Notes: generated by a model from the sequence alone, not told the origin. Shown: positions 18,328 to 29,215, numbered from the stretch's first letter. The stretch is DNA of 64,000 bases from Burkholderia arboris (GCF_902499125.1 NZ_CABVPX010000017.1:1-64000); one strand, 5' to 3'. Made by a program: numbers and translations.

Positions 18328-19893
18328 ATGATCAAGCAAGCGCTCATTTCCGTTTCCGACAAGACCGGCATCGTCGACTTCGCGAAGTCGCTGTCCGACC
18401 TCGGCGTCAAGCTGCTGTCGACCGGCGGCACTGCGAAACTCCTCGCCGACGCGGGCCTGCCCGTGACCGAAGTGGCCGACTACACGGGCTTCCCGGAAAT
18501 GCTCGATGGGCGCGTGAAGACGCTCCACCCGAAGGTGCACGGCGGCATCCTCGCGCGCCGCGACCTGCCCGAGCACATGCAGGCGCTGGAACAGCACGGC
18601 ATCCCGACGATCGACCTGCTCGTCGTGAACCTGTACCCGTTCGTCGCGACGATCGCGAAGGACGACTGCACGCTCGCCGACGCGATCGAGAACATCGACA
18701 TCGGCGGCCCGACGATGCTGCGCTCCGCTGCGAAGAACCACCGCGACGTGACGGTCGTCGTCGACCCGGCCGACTATGCGGTCGTGCTCGATGAAATGAA
18801 GGCGAACGGCAACACGGTCGGCTACCCGACCAACTTCCGCCTCGCGACGAAGGTGTTCGCGCACACCGCGCAATACGACGGCGCGATCACGAACTACCTG
18901 ACGAGCCTGACCGACGAGCTGAAGCACGCGTCGCGCAGCGCGTACCCGGCCACGCTGAACATGGCGTTCGACAAGGTGCAGGACCTGCGCTACGGCGAGA
19001 ACCCGCACCAGAGCGCGGCGTTCTACCGCGACCTCGCGACGCCGGCCGGCGCACTGGCGAACTACCGCCAGCTGCAGGGCAAGGAACTGTCGTACAACAA
19101 CATCGCGGATTCGGACGCGGCGTGGGAATGCGTGAAGACGTTCGACGCGCCGGCCTGCGTGATCATCAAGCACGCGAACCCGTGCGGCGTCGCGGTCGGC
19201 AACGACTCGGCCGACGCGTACGCAAAGGCATTCCAGACGGATCCGACTTCCGCGTTCGGCGGCATCATCGCGTTCAACCGCGAAGTCGACGAAGCGGCCG
19301 CGCAGGCTGTCGCGAAGCAGTTCGTCGAAGTGCTGATCGCCCCGTCGTTCTCCGACGCCGCGAAGCAGGTGTTCGCCGCGAAGCAGAACGTGCGCCTGCT
19401 CGAAATCGCACTGGGCGACGGCCATAACGCATTCGACCTGAAGCGCGTGGGCGGCGGCCTGCTCGTGCAGTCGCTCGACTCGCGGAACGTGCAGCCGAGC
19501 GAGCTGCGCGTCGTCACGAAGCGCCAGCCGACCGCGAAGGAAATGGACGACCTGCTGTTCGCATGGCGCGTCGCGAAGTACGTGAAGTCGAACGCGATCG
19601 TGTTCTGCGGCAGCGGCATGACGCTCGGCGTCGGCGCCGGCCAGATGAGCCGCGTCGATTCCGCGCGCATCGCGAGCATCAAGGCGCAGAACGCGGGCCT
19701 GACGCTGGCCGGCTCGGCCGTCGCGTCGGATGCGTTCTTCCCGTTCCGCGACGGCCTCGACGTCGTCGTGGCGGCAGGCGCGACCTGCGTGATCCAGCCG
19801 GGCGGCTCGATGCGCGACGACGAAGTGATCGCGGCAGCCGATGAGCACGGCATCGCGATGGTCCTGACGGGCGTGCGCCACTTCCGTCACTGA
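18328..19893 (+). CDS. purH: Bifunctional AICAR transformylase / IMP cyclohydrolase
   Basis: A 521-residue enzyme catalysing the last two steps of purine synthesis. An N-terminal MGS-like cyclohydrolase domain ([29 protein letters not shown]) is followed by the transformylase domain ([14 protein letters not shown], then [11 protein letters not shown] with its catalytic Lys-His). The C-terminus GVRHFRH is family-typical. A strong terminator follows. Confidence 0.98.
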   Translation: MIKQALISVSDKTGIVDFAKSLSDLGVKLLSTGGTAKLLADAGLPVTEVADYTGFPEMLDGRVKTLHPKVHGGILARRDLPEHMQALEQHGIPTIDLLVVNLYPFVATIAKDDCTLADAIENIDIGGPTMLRSAAKNHRDVTVVVDPADYAVVLDEMKANGNTVGYPTNFRLATKVFAHTAQYDGAITNYLTSLTDELKHASRSAYPATLNMAFDKVQDLRYGENPHQSAAFYRDLATPAGALANYRQLQGKELSYNNIADSDAAWECVKTFDAPACVIIKHANPCGVAVGNDSADAYAKAFQTDPTSAFGGIIAFNREVDEAAAQAVAKQFVEVLIAPSFSDAAKQVFAAKQNVRLLEIALGDGHNAFDLKRVGGGLLVQSLDSRNVQPSELRVVTKRQPTAKEMDDLLFAWRVAKYVKSNAIVFCGSGMTLGVGAGQMSRVDSARIASIKAQNAGLTLAGSAVASDAFFPFRDGLDVVVAAGATCVIQPGGSMRDDEVIAAADEHGIAMVLTGVRHFRH

Positions 19894-19926
19894 TCGCGTG
19901 CGGCCCGCGTGGCTGCAACATGAAAG

Positions 19927-19957
19927 CCCGGCGGCGTTGCACCCGCCGGGTTTTTTA
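19927..19957 (+). terminator. Rho-independent terminator of purH
   Basis: The stem CCCGGCGG / CCGCCGGG is followed by six T residues. Confidence 0.92.
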
Positions 19958-20044
19958 TTGCGCGGCGCCTCCGCATGCAACCGTGCGGCCGGCGCGACGC
20001 ACCATTCGTTGTAGTATCGCTGCATCAGGCAATTCTCCTCACTC

Positions 20045-20587
20045 ATGCGAATTCTCGGCATCGACCCCGGCCTGCGCGTCACCGGCTTCGGCGTCATCGA
20101 CGTCAGCGGCCACCGGCTCGCCTATGTCACGAGCGGCGTGATCCGCACGCCGACGGCCGACCTGGCCACCCGGCTCGGCACGATCTTCCAGGGCGTCTCG
20201 ACGATCGTGCGCGAACATGCGCCCGACCAGGCCGCGATCGAAAAGGTGTTCGTCAACGTGAACCCGCAGTCGACGCTGCTGCTCGGCCAGGCACGCGGCG
20301 CCGCGATCTGCGGCCTCGTTGCGGGCGGCCTGCCGGTTGCCGAATACACGGCGCTGCAACTGAAGCAGGCGGTGGTCGGCTACGGCCGCGCGACCAAGAC
20401 GCAGATGCAGGAAATGGTCACGCGCCTGCTCAACCTGTCCGGCCAACCGGGCTCGGACGCGGCCGACGCGCTCGGCATGGCGATCTGCCATGCGCACGGC
20501 GGCGACACGCTCAGCACCCTCGGCGGCCTCGCGCCGGCGCTCGCGAAGAAGGGGCTGCGCGTGCGGCGCGGGCGGCTGGTCGGCTGA
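20045..20587 (+). CDS. ruvC: Holliday junction endonuclease RuvC
   Basis: A 180-residue RNase-H-fold resolvase. The catalytic acidic residues are present: Asp in [14 protein letters not shown], Glu in AAIEKVFVN, and the Asp pair in [17 protein letters not shown]. It cleaves Holliday junctions as a dimer with RuvAB. ruvA follows after 165 bases and probably has its own promoter. No LexA-like box was seen upstream. Confidence 0.97.
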   Translation: MRILGIDPGLRVTGFGVIDVSGHRLAYVTSGVIRTPTADLATRLGTIFQGVSTIVREHAPDQAAIEKVFVNVNPQSTLLLGQARGAAICGLVAGGLPVAEYTALQLKQAVVGYGRATKTQMQEMVTRLLNLSGQPGSDAADALGMAICHAHGGDTLSTLGGLAPALAKKGLRVRRGRLVG

Positions 20588-20752
20588 CGCCGGCGTATGC
20601 AGTCGCCCGGCACGCCGGGCCGGTCGCCGTGAGCGTTTCCACCGCGCGCGGCGCACCCGCGACACGCATCGTTTCGGCCTGATGTCCCGCCCCATCGGCA
20701 TTGCGCCGCACGTGCGCTACACTCGCGCTTTATTCCTCGCATCCCGCCCTCC

Positions 20753-21334
20753 ATGATCGGTCGCATCGCCGGCATCCTGCTCGAAAAGAACCCGCCTCAT
20801 CTGCTCGTCGACTGCAACGGCGTCGGCTACGAAATCGACGTGCCGATGAGCACCTTCTACAACCTGCCGCACACGGGCGAGCGCATCGTGCTGCTCACGC
20901 AGCAGATCGTCCGCGAGGACGCGCACCTGCTGTACGGCTTCCTGACACCGCAGGAGCGCACGACCTTCCGCGAACTGCTGAAGATCACCGGCATCGGCGC
21001 GCGCATGGCGCTCGCCGTGCTGTCCGGCATGAGCGTGCAGGAGCTCGCGCAGGCCGTGACGATGCAGGACGCCGCGCGCCTCACGCGCCTGCCCGGCATC
21101 GGCAAGAAAACCGCCGAGCGCCTGCTGCTCGAACTGAAGGGCAAGCTCGGCGCCGACCTCGGTGCGCTTGCCGGGGCCGCATCGCCGTCCGATCACGCGA
21201 CCGACATCCTCAACGCGCTGCTCGCGCTCGGCTACTCCGAGAAGGAAGGCCTGGCCGCGATCAAGAACGTGCCGGCCGGCACCGGCGTGTCCGAAGGCAT
21301 CAAGCTCGCGCTGAAGGCGCTGTCGAAGGTGTAA
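20753..21334 (+). CDS. ruvA: Holliday junction branch-migration protein RuvA
   Basis: A 193-residue protein. An OB-fold N-terminus ([20 protein letters not shown]) is followed by helix-hairpin-helix motifs ([36 protein letters not shown]) that grip the junction, and a C-terminal domain that contacts RuvB. A TACACT box at 20718-20723 could be its own -10. Confidence 0.97.
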   Translation: MIGRIAGILLEKNPPHLLVDCNGVGYEIDVPMSTFYNLPHTGERIVLLTQQIVREDAHLLYGFLTPQERTTFRELLKITGIGARMALAVLSGMSVQELAQAVTMQDAARLTRLPGIGKKTAERLLLELKGKLGADLGALAGAASPSDHATDILNALLALGYSEKEGLAAIKNVPAGTGVSEGIKLALKALSKV

Positions 21335-21445
21335 CGCACGTTCGGCAATCCGGCCGTCGAAGCCAGTGTCGCGCCGCGGCGCGGCACCCGCCAGTCGGCC
21401 GTTCGGCCAGGTAGGCCGGACGTCGGCGCGCGGTACAATGGCCGC

Positions 21446-22516
21446 ATGATTGAAACCGACAAACTCGCCACCGAGCAGCGGATCATCGCCGCCACGCCCA
21501 CCTCGTCGCACGAGGAGGTGTTCGAACGTGCGCTGCGGCCGCGCCAGCTCGACGACTACGTCGGCCAGGAAAAGGTGCGCGGCCAGCTCGAGATCTTCAT
21601 CGAAGCCGCGAAGCGCCGCTCCGAGCCGCTCGACCACGTGCTGCTGTTCGGGCCGCCGGGTCTCGGCAAGACGACGCTCGCGCACATCATCGCGCGCGAG
21701 ATGGGCGTGAACCTGCGCCAGACCTCGGGCCCCGTGCTCGAGCGCGCAGGCGATCTCGCCGCGCTGCTGACGAACCTCGAAGCCAACGACGTGCTGTTCA
21801 TCGACGAGATCCACCGGCTGTCGCCGGTCGTCGAGGAAATCCTGTATCCGGCACTCGAGGATTACCAGATCGACATCATGATCGGCGAAGGCCCGGCCGC
21901 GCGCAGCGTGAAGCTCGACCTGCAGCCGTTCACGCTGGTCGGCGCGACCACCCGCGCGGGGATGCTGACCAACCCGCTGCGCGACCGTTTCGGGATCGTC
22001 GCGCGGCTTGAGTTCTACGATGCCGATCAGCTGTCGCGCATCGTGCGGCGCTCGGCGTCGCTGCTGAACGCGCAGATCGATCCGAACGGCGCGCTGGAAA
22101 TCGCGAAGCGCTCGCGCGGCACGCCGCGGATCGCGAACCGGCTGCTGCGCCGCGTGCGCGATTTCGCGGAAGTGAAGGCCGACGGCCAGATCACCTCGGC
22201 CGTGGCCGATGCCGCGCTCGCGATGCTCGACGTCGATCCGGTCGGCTTCGACCTGATGGACCGCAAGCTGCTCGAAGCGATCCTGTACAAGTTCGACGGC
22301 GGCCCGGTCGGCATCGACAACCTCGCGGCGGCGATCGGCGAGGAGCGCGACACGATCGAAGACGTGCTCGAACCGTACCTGATCCAGCAGGGCTTCCTGC
22401 AGCGCACGCCGCGCGGGCGCGTCGCGACGCTGCTCACGTATCGGCACTTCGGGCTTTCGGTGCCCGACGCCCGCCGCCCCGAACGCGACGAGTGGAATAC
22501 CCCGGACGGGAAGTAA
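21446..22516 (+). CDS. ruvB: Holliday junction branch-migration ATPase RuvB
   Basis: A 356-residue AAA+ motor. Walker A is [12 protein letters not shown], Walker [10 protein letters not shown], and sensor 1 lies in VGATTRAG. The C-terminal winged helix ends with [24 protein letters not shown] box at 21434-21439 ends 6 bases before the start codon, unusually close. The MpaB-like gene follows after 24 bases and may be co-transcribed. Confidence 0.98.
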   Translation: MIETDKLATEQRIIAATPTSSHEEVFERALRPRQLDDYVGQEKVRGQLEIFIEAAKRRSEPLDHVLLFGPPGLGKTTLAHIIAREMGVNLRQTSGPVLERAGDLAALLTNLEANDVLFIDEIHRLSPVVEEILYPALEDYQIDIMIGEGPAARSVKLDLQPFTLVGATTRAGMLTNPLRDRFGIVARLEFYDADQLSRIVRRSASLLNAQIDPNGALEIAKRSRGTPRIANRLLRRVRDFAEVKADGQITSAVADAALAMLDVDPVGFDLMDRKLLEAILYKFDGGPVGIDNLAAAIGEERDTIEDVLEPYLIQQGFLQRTPRGRVATLLTYRHFGLSVPDARRPERDEWNTPDGK

Positions 22517-22540
22517 CCCGTCGCCCGCGCCGCCCCCGCC

Positions 22541-23494
22541 ATGACCACGCCGCCTGCCCGCCACCCCGCCGCACCCACACCGGGCCCGCGCTGGGCCGAG
22601 CCGATTCGCAAGCGGCTCGTGGCCGGCATCACGCACCTGACGGTGGGCGGCGGCGGCCCGTCGATCGATCTTTCGTCGCCACCTGGCGACCCGGGGCTGT
22701 TCGGCCCCGACGCCGTCTGCTGGCGCGTCCATGCCGACTTCACGTCGATGATGACGGGCGGCATCGCCGCGCTGCTGCTGCAGGCGCTCCATCCGCTCGC
22801 ACTCGCGGGCGTCTGGGATCACTCTTCCTTTCGCACCGACATCCTCGGCCGCTTGCGGCGCACCGCCACGTTCATCACGGGCACGACGTTCGGCAGCCGC
22901 GCAGACGCGCTCGCGCTGATCGAGCGCGTGAAGACGATCCATGCGCGCATCTCGGGCGCCGCGCCCGACGGGCGGCCGTACCGCGCCGACGATCCGGCGC
23001 TGCTGACCTGGGTGCATGTCGCGGAAGTGTCGAGTTTCCTCGTCGCGCATCTGCGTTATGTGAATCCGGCGCTGTCGGGCGAGCAGCAAGATCGCTACTA
23101 CGCCGAAACGGCATTGATCGCCGAGCTGCTCGGCGCACACGAGGTGCCCCGTTCGCGCGCCGAGGTAGCCGCGTATTTCGCGCGCATGCAGCCCGAACTC
23201 GAAGCCGGGCCGCACACGTTCGACGTGATGTCGATCCTGCTGAACGTACCGGTCGCGAAGCCTGCGCTGCGGCCGGCCGCGTCGCTGATGGTGCATGCGG
23301 GGATCGACCTGCTGCCGCCTTGGGCGCAGCGCATGCTCGGCGTGTCGACGTTCGCGCCGTTGCGGCGCGCGGTGGTCCGGCCCGGCATACGCGCCGTCGC
23401 CCCCGTGCTGCGCTGGGCGCTCGTCAACGGCGCGTCGAAGCGCGCGCGCCGCCGTGCCACCGCACTCCCTTCCGACGGCACGCCGCCCGCCTGA
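22541..23494 (+). CDS. MpaB/latex-clearing-protein-like oxygenase (DUF2236)
   Basis: A 317-residue protein of the DUF2236 family, which includes MpaB and rubber oxygenase Lcp. The conserved His-bearing core WRVHADFTSMMTGGIAALLLQ with LHPLALAGV, and LLTWVHVAEVSSFLVA, form the haem-pocket helices; activity here is unknown. It follows ruvB by 24 bases on the same strand but has no functional link to recombination that I know of. It ends in an Arg/Ala-rich tail. Confidence 0.85.
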   Translation: MTTPPARHPAAPTPGPRWAEPIRKRLVAGITHLTVGGGGPSIDLSSPPGDPGLFGPDAVCWRVHADFTSMMTGGIAALLLQALHPLALAGVWDHSSFRTDILGRLRRTATFITGTTFGSRADALALIERVKTIHARISGAAPDGRPYRADDPALLTWVHVAEVSSFLVAHLRYVNPALSGEQQDRYYAETALIAELLGAHEVPRSRAEVAAYFARMQPELEAGPHTFDVMSILLNVPVAKPALRPAASLMVHAGIDLLPPWAQRMLGVSTFAPLRRAVVRPGIRAVAPVLRWALVNGASKRARRRATALPSDGTPPA

Positions 23495-23525
23495 CGATCG
23501 GCTTCCTCCGATCATTTCAATTTAC

Positions 23526-23543
23526 TGTCAAATACCTGTGACA
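23526..23543. promoter_or_regulatory. Inverted repeat upstream of the lipoprotein gene
   Basis: TGTCA-N8-TGACA lies 108 bases before the lipoprotein start, in a locally AT-richer patch. It is a possible operator; no regulator is assigned. Confidence 0.3.
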
Positions 23544-23651
23544 AGCTGACGGGCTTGCACCCGCGCGCGGTCGCACGTGCTGCACGTCCCGTGCGCCCCG
23601 TCCGATACCCGCGCAGTGCCCCGCCCACCCGACCGACACCCGATACCCGCG

Positions 23652-24779
23652 ATGCCACGCCTGCCGATCCGTCTCGCCCTTGCCGCCAGCCTGTCCACCT
23701 TGCTCGCCCTGTCTGCGTGCGGGGGCGACGATGTCGCCGCCGTTGCGCGCACGGACGCGCAGACGCCTGCCGGCGGCACGACGACCGCGCCGCCCGCCAC
23801 GCCACCCGCGACCACCACGCCGCAACCGGGCAAGTGGAAGGCCGCCCGCGCAGGCGACCTGATCGACGTCACGCTCGGCGATCTCCATCCGACGCAGGGC
23901 GCGATCGGCTACGACCAGATCTACTACAAGCTTGGTCGCTACGAACTGCAGCCCGACAAGAAATTCGACGACTTCTGCGCGGACGAAGGGCTCGGCGGCG
24001 TCGCATCGAGCGGCTACACGGCCAAATCGTCGCTGCGCGAGCCCGCAAGCTACACGTGCACGACGACCGACGCGAACGCCCGCGACCGCTCGGTGCTGAA
24101 TCCCGTCGTGATCGGCCCGAACGGCGATGCGCTGTACCTGACCGACGGCCACCACGGCCTGTCGACCTACTACGAGACGCCCGACGGTGGCCCGGCGCTG
24201 CACGTGCACGTCGTCGTCAAGGACAACCTCAGCAACTACTCGGGCGACGCGTTCTGGCAACAGATGCAAAGCCGCGGCTACCTGCGCCTGAAGAACGGCG
24301 AAGGCAAGCCGATCACGACCGCGCAACTGCCGGCCGGGCTTGGCCTGAAACTCGGGATGACGAACGACCGCTACCGGTCGCTCGTCTATTTCACGCGCGA
24401 CATCGGCTACAGCAAGCCCGCGCAAGCCACCGACTATCTCGAGTTCTACTGGGCCGACTGGCTGCGCGCGCAGCCGGGCACGTTCGCGCTGGCGAACTAC
24501 GACCTCACGCGCGGCGGCACGACCGATCCCGATCCGGCGAAAGCCGACACGGGCTACGTGAATGCAGTCTGGAATGCGTCGACGCGCATGGTCGCGGCGA
24601 CGGACCCGGTGATCGACGGCAAGACGGGCGCCGACCTCGGGCGTGCCGACGCGATCAACGGCGGGAAGAAGTACAACAAGGGGGAATTCGACAAGCTGCG
24701 CCAGCCGGTCACGGCCGACAAGCCCGGCAAGATCGCGTACGCGCTCGACTACAAGACGCGCCACGCGTTGCCGCAATAA
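23652..24779 (+). CDS. Exported lipoprotein with ParB/sulfiredoxin-like (ParBc_2) domain
   Basis: A 375-residue protein. A lipoprotein signal peptide ends in the lipobox LALSAC with Cys at about residue 21, followed by a Thr/Pro/Ala linker. The body resembles the putative ParB-like nuclease family ParBc_2: HPTQGAIGYDQIYYKLGRY, KKFDDFC, the LYLTDGHHGLSTYY loop and DAFWQQMQSRGYLRL. In cytoplasmic relatives this fold hydrolyses CTP or DNA; what it does outside the cell is unknown. The start at 23652 is chosen because the signal peptide begins there (MPRLPIRLALAASLS). An alternative reading is a fold-only match without nuclease activity. Confidence 0.75.
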   Translation: MPRLPIRLALAASLSTLLALSACGGDDVAAVARTDAQTPAGGTTTAPPATPPATTTPQPGKWKAARAGDLIDVTLGDLHPTQGAIGYDQIYYKLGRYELQPDKKFDDFCADEGLGGVASSGYTAKSSLREPASYTCTTTDANARDRSVLNPVVIGPNGDALYLTDGHHGLSTYYETPDGGPALHVHVVVKDNLSNYSGDAFWQQMQSRGYLRLKNGEGKPITTAQLPAGLGLKLGMTNDRYRSLVYFTRDIGYSKPAQATDYLEFYWADWLRAQPGTFALANYDLTRGGTTDPDPAKADTGYVNAVWNASTRMVAATDPVIDGKTGADLGRADAINGGKKYNKGEFDKLRQPVTADKPGKIAYALDYKTRHALPQ

Positions 24780-24799
24780 GCGTCACGCAGTCGCAGAAA

Positions 24800-24824
24800 C
24801 CCCGGCCGGCGGGGCCGGCCGGGG
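24800..24824. terminator. Stem-loop between lipoprotein and phosphatase genes
   Basis: An 11-bp GC-only stem (CCCCGGCCGGC and its complement) with a 3-base loop lies between convergent genes. There is no T-run. Confidence 0.5.
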
Positions 24825-24833
24825 CGCAGGGGT

Positions 24834-25496
24834 TCAGAGGACCTTGCGGTACCCGTCGTCGTCGCTCGCGGCTTCCAGATGCGACACGTCGGCCCACTGC
24901 ACGACCTGCGCGCGGCCGTCCACGTAATCGACGACGTTGATGCTCGTGTTGAGCAGCTGATAAGTGCGCGGCGCCGACAGCTCGATCCCGTTCGCAAAGC
25001 GGTACACGCAGTCGAGCACGCCGCCGTGCGCGACGCACGCGATCCGGCCGCCCGGATGCGCGGCGACGATCGGCTCGAGCGCATGCAGCACGCGGTGATA
25101 GAACGCGCGCTGCGACTCGCCGCCTTCCGGCGCGAAGCCCGGGTCGCGCGTCTGCCAGGCCGCATATGCGTCCGGAAACAGCGTCTCGATCTCGGGGCTG
25201 TCGTGTCCCTGGAACGCGCCGTACGAGCGTTCGCGCAACCCTTCGCGGAGCTGCAGCGGCAGACCGAGCGCATCGGCAAAGGGTTGTGCGGTCTGCTGCG
25301 CGCGCATCAGGTCGCTCGAATACACGGCATCGATCCGCGCGCCCTCGCGCGCCTCTCGCTCGAGCCGGACAGCCAGCCGCTTTGCCTGCGCGAGCCCCGT
25401 GTCGGCCAGCGGAATGTCGATATGGCCCTGGATGCGCTTGATGCGGTTCCAGGCGGTCTCGCCATGGCGGATGAAAAGAATCTGCGTGGTGGCCAT
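24834..25496 (-). CDS. Histidine phosphatase family protein (phosphoglycerate mutase-like)
   Basis: A 220-residue member of the branch-1 histidine phosphatases. The N-terminal FIRHGETAWNRIKRIQGH holds the nucleophilic His and the Arg pocket, and ACVAHGGVLDCVY holds the second His. It could be a broad phosphatase like GpmB/CobC; the substrate is not readable from sequence. It is the last gene of tyrS-dtd-phosphatase, 23 bases after dtd. Confidence 0.92.
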   Translation of the reverse strand: MATTQILFIRHGETAWNRIKRIQGHIDIPLADTGLAQAKRLAVRLEREAREGARIDAVYSSDLMRAQQTAQPFADALGLPLQLREGLRERSYGAFQGHDSPEIETLFPDAYAAWQTRDPGFAPEGGESQRAFYHRVLHALEPIVAAHPGGRIACVAHGGVLDCVYRFANGIELSAPRTYQLLNTSINVVDYVDGRAQVVQWADVSHLEAASDDDGYRKVL

Positions 25497-25519
25497 CGCG
25501 GCGCGTCTCCGGGAAAGAA

Positions 25520-25978
25520 TCAGGGCCGCACTTGCAGCCAGAACGTCACGGGGCCGTCGTTGACGAGTGACACCTGCATGTCGGCGCCGAACTCGCCCGT
25601 CTCGACGACCGGATGACGCGCCCGCGCGGCCGCGACGAAATAGTCGAACAGCCGCGCGCCTTCGTCGGGCGGCGCGGCCGGCGTGAAGCTCGGACGCAGC
25701 CCGCTGTTGGTATCGGCCGCCAGCGTGAACTGCGACACGAGCAGCAGGCCACCTGCGCGGCCCTCGCCGTCGATGTTCGACACCGGCAGGTTCATCTTGC
25801 CGGCCGCATCGCTGAACACCCGGTAGCCGAGCAGCTTCGCAAGCAGTTTGTCGGCCGCGGCCTCGGTGTCGCCGCGCTCCGCGCAGACCAGCGCGAGCAG
25901 GCCCGCACCGATCTCGCCCGTCGTGCGGTCGCCGACGCGCACGTCGGCGCGCCTGACGCGCTGGATCAGCGCGATCAT
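25520..25978 (-). CDS. dtd: D-aminoacyl-tRNA deacylase
   Basis: A 152-residue DTD enzyme that hydrolyses D-amino acids and glycine mischarged on tRNA. The two conserved motifs are present: [18 protein letters not shown], and the Gly-cis-Pro motif near the C-terminus ([11 protein letters not shown]). It overlaps the end of tyrS by 4 bases. Pairing with tyrosyl-tRNA synthetase fits its role in clearing D-Tyr-tRNA. Confidence 0.96.
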   Translation of the reverse strand: MIALIQRVRRADVRVGDRTTGEIGAGLLALVCAERGDTEAAADKLLAKLLGYRVFSDAAGKMNLPVSNIDGEGRAGGLLLVSQFTLAADTNSGLRPSFTPAAPPDEGARLFDYFVAAARARHPVVETGEFGADMQVSLVNDGPVTFWLQVRP

Positions 25979-27216
25979 GCGGTCAGCGTAATGCGTGCGA
26001 AGCGGCGCTTGCCGACCTGCACGACGAATTCGCCGGCTTCGACCTTGAGCCCCTTGTCCGACACCGTCGCGCCGTCGATCTTCACGCCGCCCTGCTCGAT
26101 ATTGCGCAGCGCTTCGCTGGTCGACGGCACGAGGCCCGCCTGCTTCAGCAGCTGGCCGATCGCGAGCGGCGCACCGGCGAGCGTGACCGACGGAATGTCG
26201 TCCGGCACACCACCCTTCGCGCGGTGGTTGAAGTCTTCGAGCGCGCGCTCGGCGTCGGGCTGCGAATGGAACCGCGCGACGATTTCCTGCGCGAGCAGCA
26301 CCTTGAAGTCGCGCGGGTTGCGACCGCCTTCGGCCTCACGCTTGAAGCCGGCGATCTCGTCGAGGCTGCGGAACGACAGCAGCTCGAAGTAACGCCACAT
26401 CAGCGTGTCCGAGATGCTCATCAGCTTGCCGAACATGTCGGTCGGCTTCTCGCTGATGCCGACGTAATTGCCCTTCGACTTCGACATCTTCTCGACGCCG
26501 TCGAGGCCTTCGAGCAGCGGCATCGTCAGGATGCACTGCTGTTCCTGGCCGTACTGCTTCTGCAGTTCGCGGCCCACCAGCAGGTTGAACTTCTGGTCGG
26601 TACCGCCAAGTTCGAGATCGGCGTTTAGCGCGACCGAATCGTAGCCCTGCATCAGCGGGTACAGGAATTCGTGGATCGAGATCGGCACGCCGCCCTGGAA
26701 GCGCTTCGTGAAGTCTTCGCGCTCAAGGATCCGCGCGACCGTGTAGCGCGACGCCAGCTTGATCATCCCGTCCGCGCCGAGCGGCATCGACCATTCGCTG
26801 TTGTAGCGGATTTCGGTCTTGTCGCGATCGAGCACGAGCGCAGCCTGCTCGAAGTAGGTCTTCGCGTTCGATTCGATCTGCTCGCGCGTGAGCGGCGGGC
26901 GCGTCGCATTGCGGCCCGACGGATCGCCGATCAGCGACGTGAAATCGCCGATCAGGAAGATCACCGTGTGGCCGAGGTCCTGCAGCTGGCGCATCTTGTT
27001 CAGCACGACCGTGTGGCCGATGTGGATGTCCGGCGCGGTCGGGTCGAGGCCGAGCTTGATGCGAAGCGGCGTGTTCGTGGCCGCGCTGCGCGCGAGCTTC
27101 TGCGCGAACTCTTCCTCGATCAGCAGCTCGTCGACGCCGCGCTTCGTGACGGCGAGCGCATGCCGGACTTCGTCGGTGATCGGGAAAACAGGCTTGGAAC
27201 TGGGTTCGGTGCTCAT
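25975..27216 (-). CDS. tyrS: Tyrosyl-tRNA synthetase
   Basis: A 413-residue class I synthetase. The HIGH motif occurs as [14 protein letters not shown] and KMSKS as [16 protein letters not shown]-terminal S4-type RNA-binding domain (INIEQGG-like to [10 protein letters not shown]) completes the chain. I chose the ATG at 27216 ([15 protein letters not shown]), where conserved sequence begins; an upstream in-frame ATG at 27402 adds a Cys/Arg-rich extension that looks non-coding. It is the first gene of tyrS-dtd-phosphatase, divergent from anmK. Confidence 0.97.
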   Translation of the reverse strand: MSTEPSSKPVFPITDEVRHALAVTKRGVDELLIEEEFAQKLARSAATNTPLRIKLGLDPTAPDIHIGHTVVLNKMRQLQDLGHTVIFLIGDFTSLIGDPSGRNATRPPLTREQIESNAKTYFEQAALVLDRDKTEIRYNSEWSMPLGADGMIKLASRYTVARILEREDFTKRFQGGVPISIHEFLYPLMQGYDSVALNADLELGGTDQKFNLLVGRELQKQYGQEQQCILTMPLLEGLDGVEKMSKSKGNYVGISEKPTDMFGKLMSISDTLMWRYFELLSFRSLDEIAGFKREAEGGRNPRDFKVLLAQEIVARFHSQPDAERALEDFNHRAKGGVPDDIPSVTLAGAPLAIGQLLKQAGLVPSTSEALRNIEQGGVKIDGATVSDKGLKVEAGEFVVQVGKRRFARITLTA

Positions 27217-27275
27217 CGGTGCCAGGAAGAATGTCGCAAAAACAGGGATTTTCCCATAACTTGCGCGCGCATCGC

Positions 27276-27304
27276 TTAACGACACGTCAGGTTGCGCGGA
27301 TAAT
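27276..27304 (+). promoter_or_regulatory. Sigma70-type promoter of anmK
   Basis: TTAACG (27276-27281), a 17-base spacer and GATAAT (27299-27304) give a good housekeeping promoter about 55 bases before the anmK start. Confidence 0.6.
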
Positions 27305-27358
27305 CGGGCGCAAGGCGCGCGGCACCGGCCCGCGCCGCACGATCCAGGAGAACCCAAC

Positions 27359-28507
27359 GTGCCGCAACGACAGCCGCAACACGCCCATCCGGCCGACGGC
27401 ATCTACTTCGGGCTGATGTCGGGAACCAGCATGGACGGCGTCGACGGCGTCGCCGTGCGTTTCGAGGCCGGCAAGGCGCCGGTCGTCCTCGCGGAAGCGT
27501 TCGTCGGCTTCGCTCAATCGCTGCGCGACGCGCTGTTCGCGCTGCAGCAGCCGGGCGACAACGAAATCGACCGCGAATCGCTCGCGGCGAATGCGCTCGT
27601 CGCGCGCTATGCGGTGTGCTGCCATGAGCTGCAGCGCACGGCCGGGCTGTCGCGCGACGAGATCCGCGCGATCGGCGTGCACGGCCAGACGGTGCGCCAT
27701 CGCCCCGAGCGCGGCTATACGCGGCAGCTCAACAACCCGGCGCTGCTCGCCGAGCTGGCCCAGGTCGACGTGATCGCCGATTTCCGCAGCCGCGACGTCG
27801 CCGCCGGCGGCCACGGCGCACCGCTCGCGCCGGCGTTCCATGCGACGGTGTTCGGTGCGCCCGGCGAAACTCGCGTCGTCTGCAATCTCGGCGGGATCAG
27901 CAACATCACGATCCTGCCCGGCGAAGGCGGCGACGTGCGCGGCTTCGACTGCGGCCCCGCGAATGCGCTGATCGACGAATGGGCGACCCGCCATCTGGGC
28001 AAGCCGTACGACGACGGCGGCAAGTTCGCCGCGCGCGGCACCGTGCATGCGCCGCTGCTCGACGCGCTGCTCGACGAACCGTATTTCGCCGCGCCGCCGC
28101 CGAAAAGCACCGGACGCGACCTGTTCAACCCTGCGTGGCTCGACGCAAAGCTCGCCGCGTTCGCGCAGATCGCGCCGGAGGACGTGCAGGCGACGCTCAC
28201 GGCGCTCACCGCCGTGTCGGTTGCGCGCGAGATCGCCACGCATGCTCCGGGCTGCAAGGCCGTCTTCGTCTGCGGCGGCGGTGCACGCAATCCGGTGCTG
28301 CTCGACGCGATCAGGCACGCGCTGCGCGAGGCAGGCGTACCGGCCACCGTCGATACGACGGCCGCGCTCGGCGTGCCGCCGCAGCAGGTCGAGGCACTCG
28401 CGTTCGCGTGGCTCGCCTACCGCTTCACCGCGCGCCAGCCCGGCAATCTCGCGACGGTCACCGGCGCGGACGGCAACCGCGTGCTCGGCGCACTCTATCC
28501 GCGCTGA
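27359..28507 (+). CDS. anmK: Anhydro-N-acetylmuramic acid kinase
   Basis: A 382-residue sugar kinase that phosphorylates and opens 1,6-anhydro-MurNAc in peptidoglycan recycling. The family signature [16 protein letters not shown] is near the N-terminus, with [13 protein letters not shown] and [12 protein letters not shown] following as ATP and sugar-binding elements. The start codon is GTG at 27359, preceded by AGGAG at 7 bases; no in-frame ATG lies before the conserved region. It is convergent with erpA, with a shared terminator. Confidence 0.96.
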   Translation: MPQRQPQHAHPADGIYFGLMSGTSMDGVDGVAVRFEAGKAPVVLAEAFVGFAQSLRDALFALQQPGDNEIDRESLAANALVARYAVCCHELQRTAGLSRDEIRAIGVHGQTVRHRPERGYTRQLNNPALLAELAQVDVIADFRSRDVAAGGHGAPLAPAFHATVFGAPGETRVVCNLGGISNITILPGEGGDVRGFDCGPANALIDEWATRHLGKPYDDGGKFAARGTVHAPLLDALLDEPYFAAPPPKSTGRDLFNPAWLDAKLAAFAQIAPEDVQATLTALTAVSVAREIATHAPGCKAVFVCGGGARNPVLLDAIRHALREAGVPATVDTTAALGVPPQQVEALAFAWLAYRFTARQPGNLATVTGADGNRVLGALYPR

Positions 28508-28553
28508 TGCGACGCCCGCCGCATGGCGGGTGCCGCATGGCAGACGGACGTAA

Positions 28554-28580
28554 AAAAACGGGGCATGAAGCCCCGTTTTT
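28554..28580. terminator. Bidirectional terminator between anmK and erpA
   Basis: AAAAACGGGGC / GCCCCGTTTTT with a 5-base ATGAA loop forms a T-tract hairpin in both directions. Confidence 0.93.
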
Positions 28581-28614
28581 CATTCCGGCGAACCGGCGCG
28601 AAACTGTCGTGCGC

Positions 28615-28986
28615 TCAGACCGAGAACGACGAACCGCACCCGCAGGTGGTGGTCGCGTTCGGGTTCTTGATCACGAACTGGGCGCCGTTGAGGTCGTCCT
28701 TGTAGTCGATCTCGGCGCCGACCAGGTACTGGTAGCTCATCGAGTCGATCAGGAGCTGGACGCCGTTCTTGTTCATCACGGTGTCGTCCTCGTTGACTTC
28801 CTCGTCGAACGTGAAGCCATACTGGAAGCCCGAGCAGCCGCCACCCTGCACGAACACGCGCAGCTTCAGGTCGGGGTTGCCCTCTTCGTCGATCAGTTGC
28901 TTGACCTTGTCGGCCGCGGCGTCGGTGAAGACGAACGGCAGCGGCATATCGGTCGTCGTTGCTGCGGATTCGGTAACAGCGTTCAT
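28615..28986 (-). CDS. erpA: Iron-sulfur cluster insertion protein ErpA
   Basis: A 123-residue A-type carrier that passes Fe-S clusters to apo-enzymes. The three invariant cysteines are present: C51 in [10 protein letters not shown], and C115 and C117 in [11 protein letters not shown] at the C-terminus. The length and the N-terminal [18 protein letters not shown] match ErpA rather than IscA. It lies downstream of rplM-rpsI on the same strand but is separated by the rpsI terminator, so it likely has its own promoter. Confidence 0.95.
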   Translation of the reverse strand: MNAVTESAATTTDMPLPFVFTDAAADKVKQLIDEEGNPDLKLRVFVQGGGCSGFQYGFTFDEEVNEDDTVMNKNGVQLLIDSMSYQYLVGAEIDYKDDLNGAQFVIKNPNATTTCGCGSSFSV

Positions 28987-29141
28987 TCGAACTCTCCAAG
29001 AAGCTTTAGCCGCTATTGTAGGGCCGATCAGAAGATCGTGCTGAAGTCCATGAAATCAATAGGTTCTTGTCGATTTCATCAAACGTGCCCGCGCGGGCTG
29101 CCGCAGCGGCGGCCTGGGCGCGGGCAAACAAGCGGCCATAA

Positions 29142-29173
29142 AAAAACCGCCAGCATGAAAGCTGGCGGTTTTT
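29142..29173 (-). terminator. Terminator of the rplM-rpsI operon
   Basis: A 13-base arm AAAAACCGCCAGC with a 6-base loop and perfect complement runs into a T-tract on the minus strand, 43 bases after the rpsI stop. Confidence 0.93.
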
Positions 29174-29215
29174 CCGGCGGACGCCACCCGAAGGCGGCGA
29201 GGCCATGAAGCGGAA

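Noticed and set aside
19958-20044. Possible LexA box before ruvC
   Set aside because: No CTGT-N8-ACAG palindrome was found in the gap.
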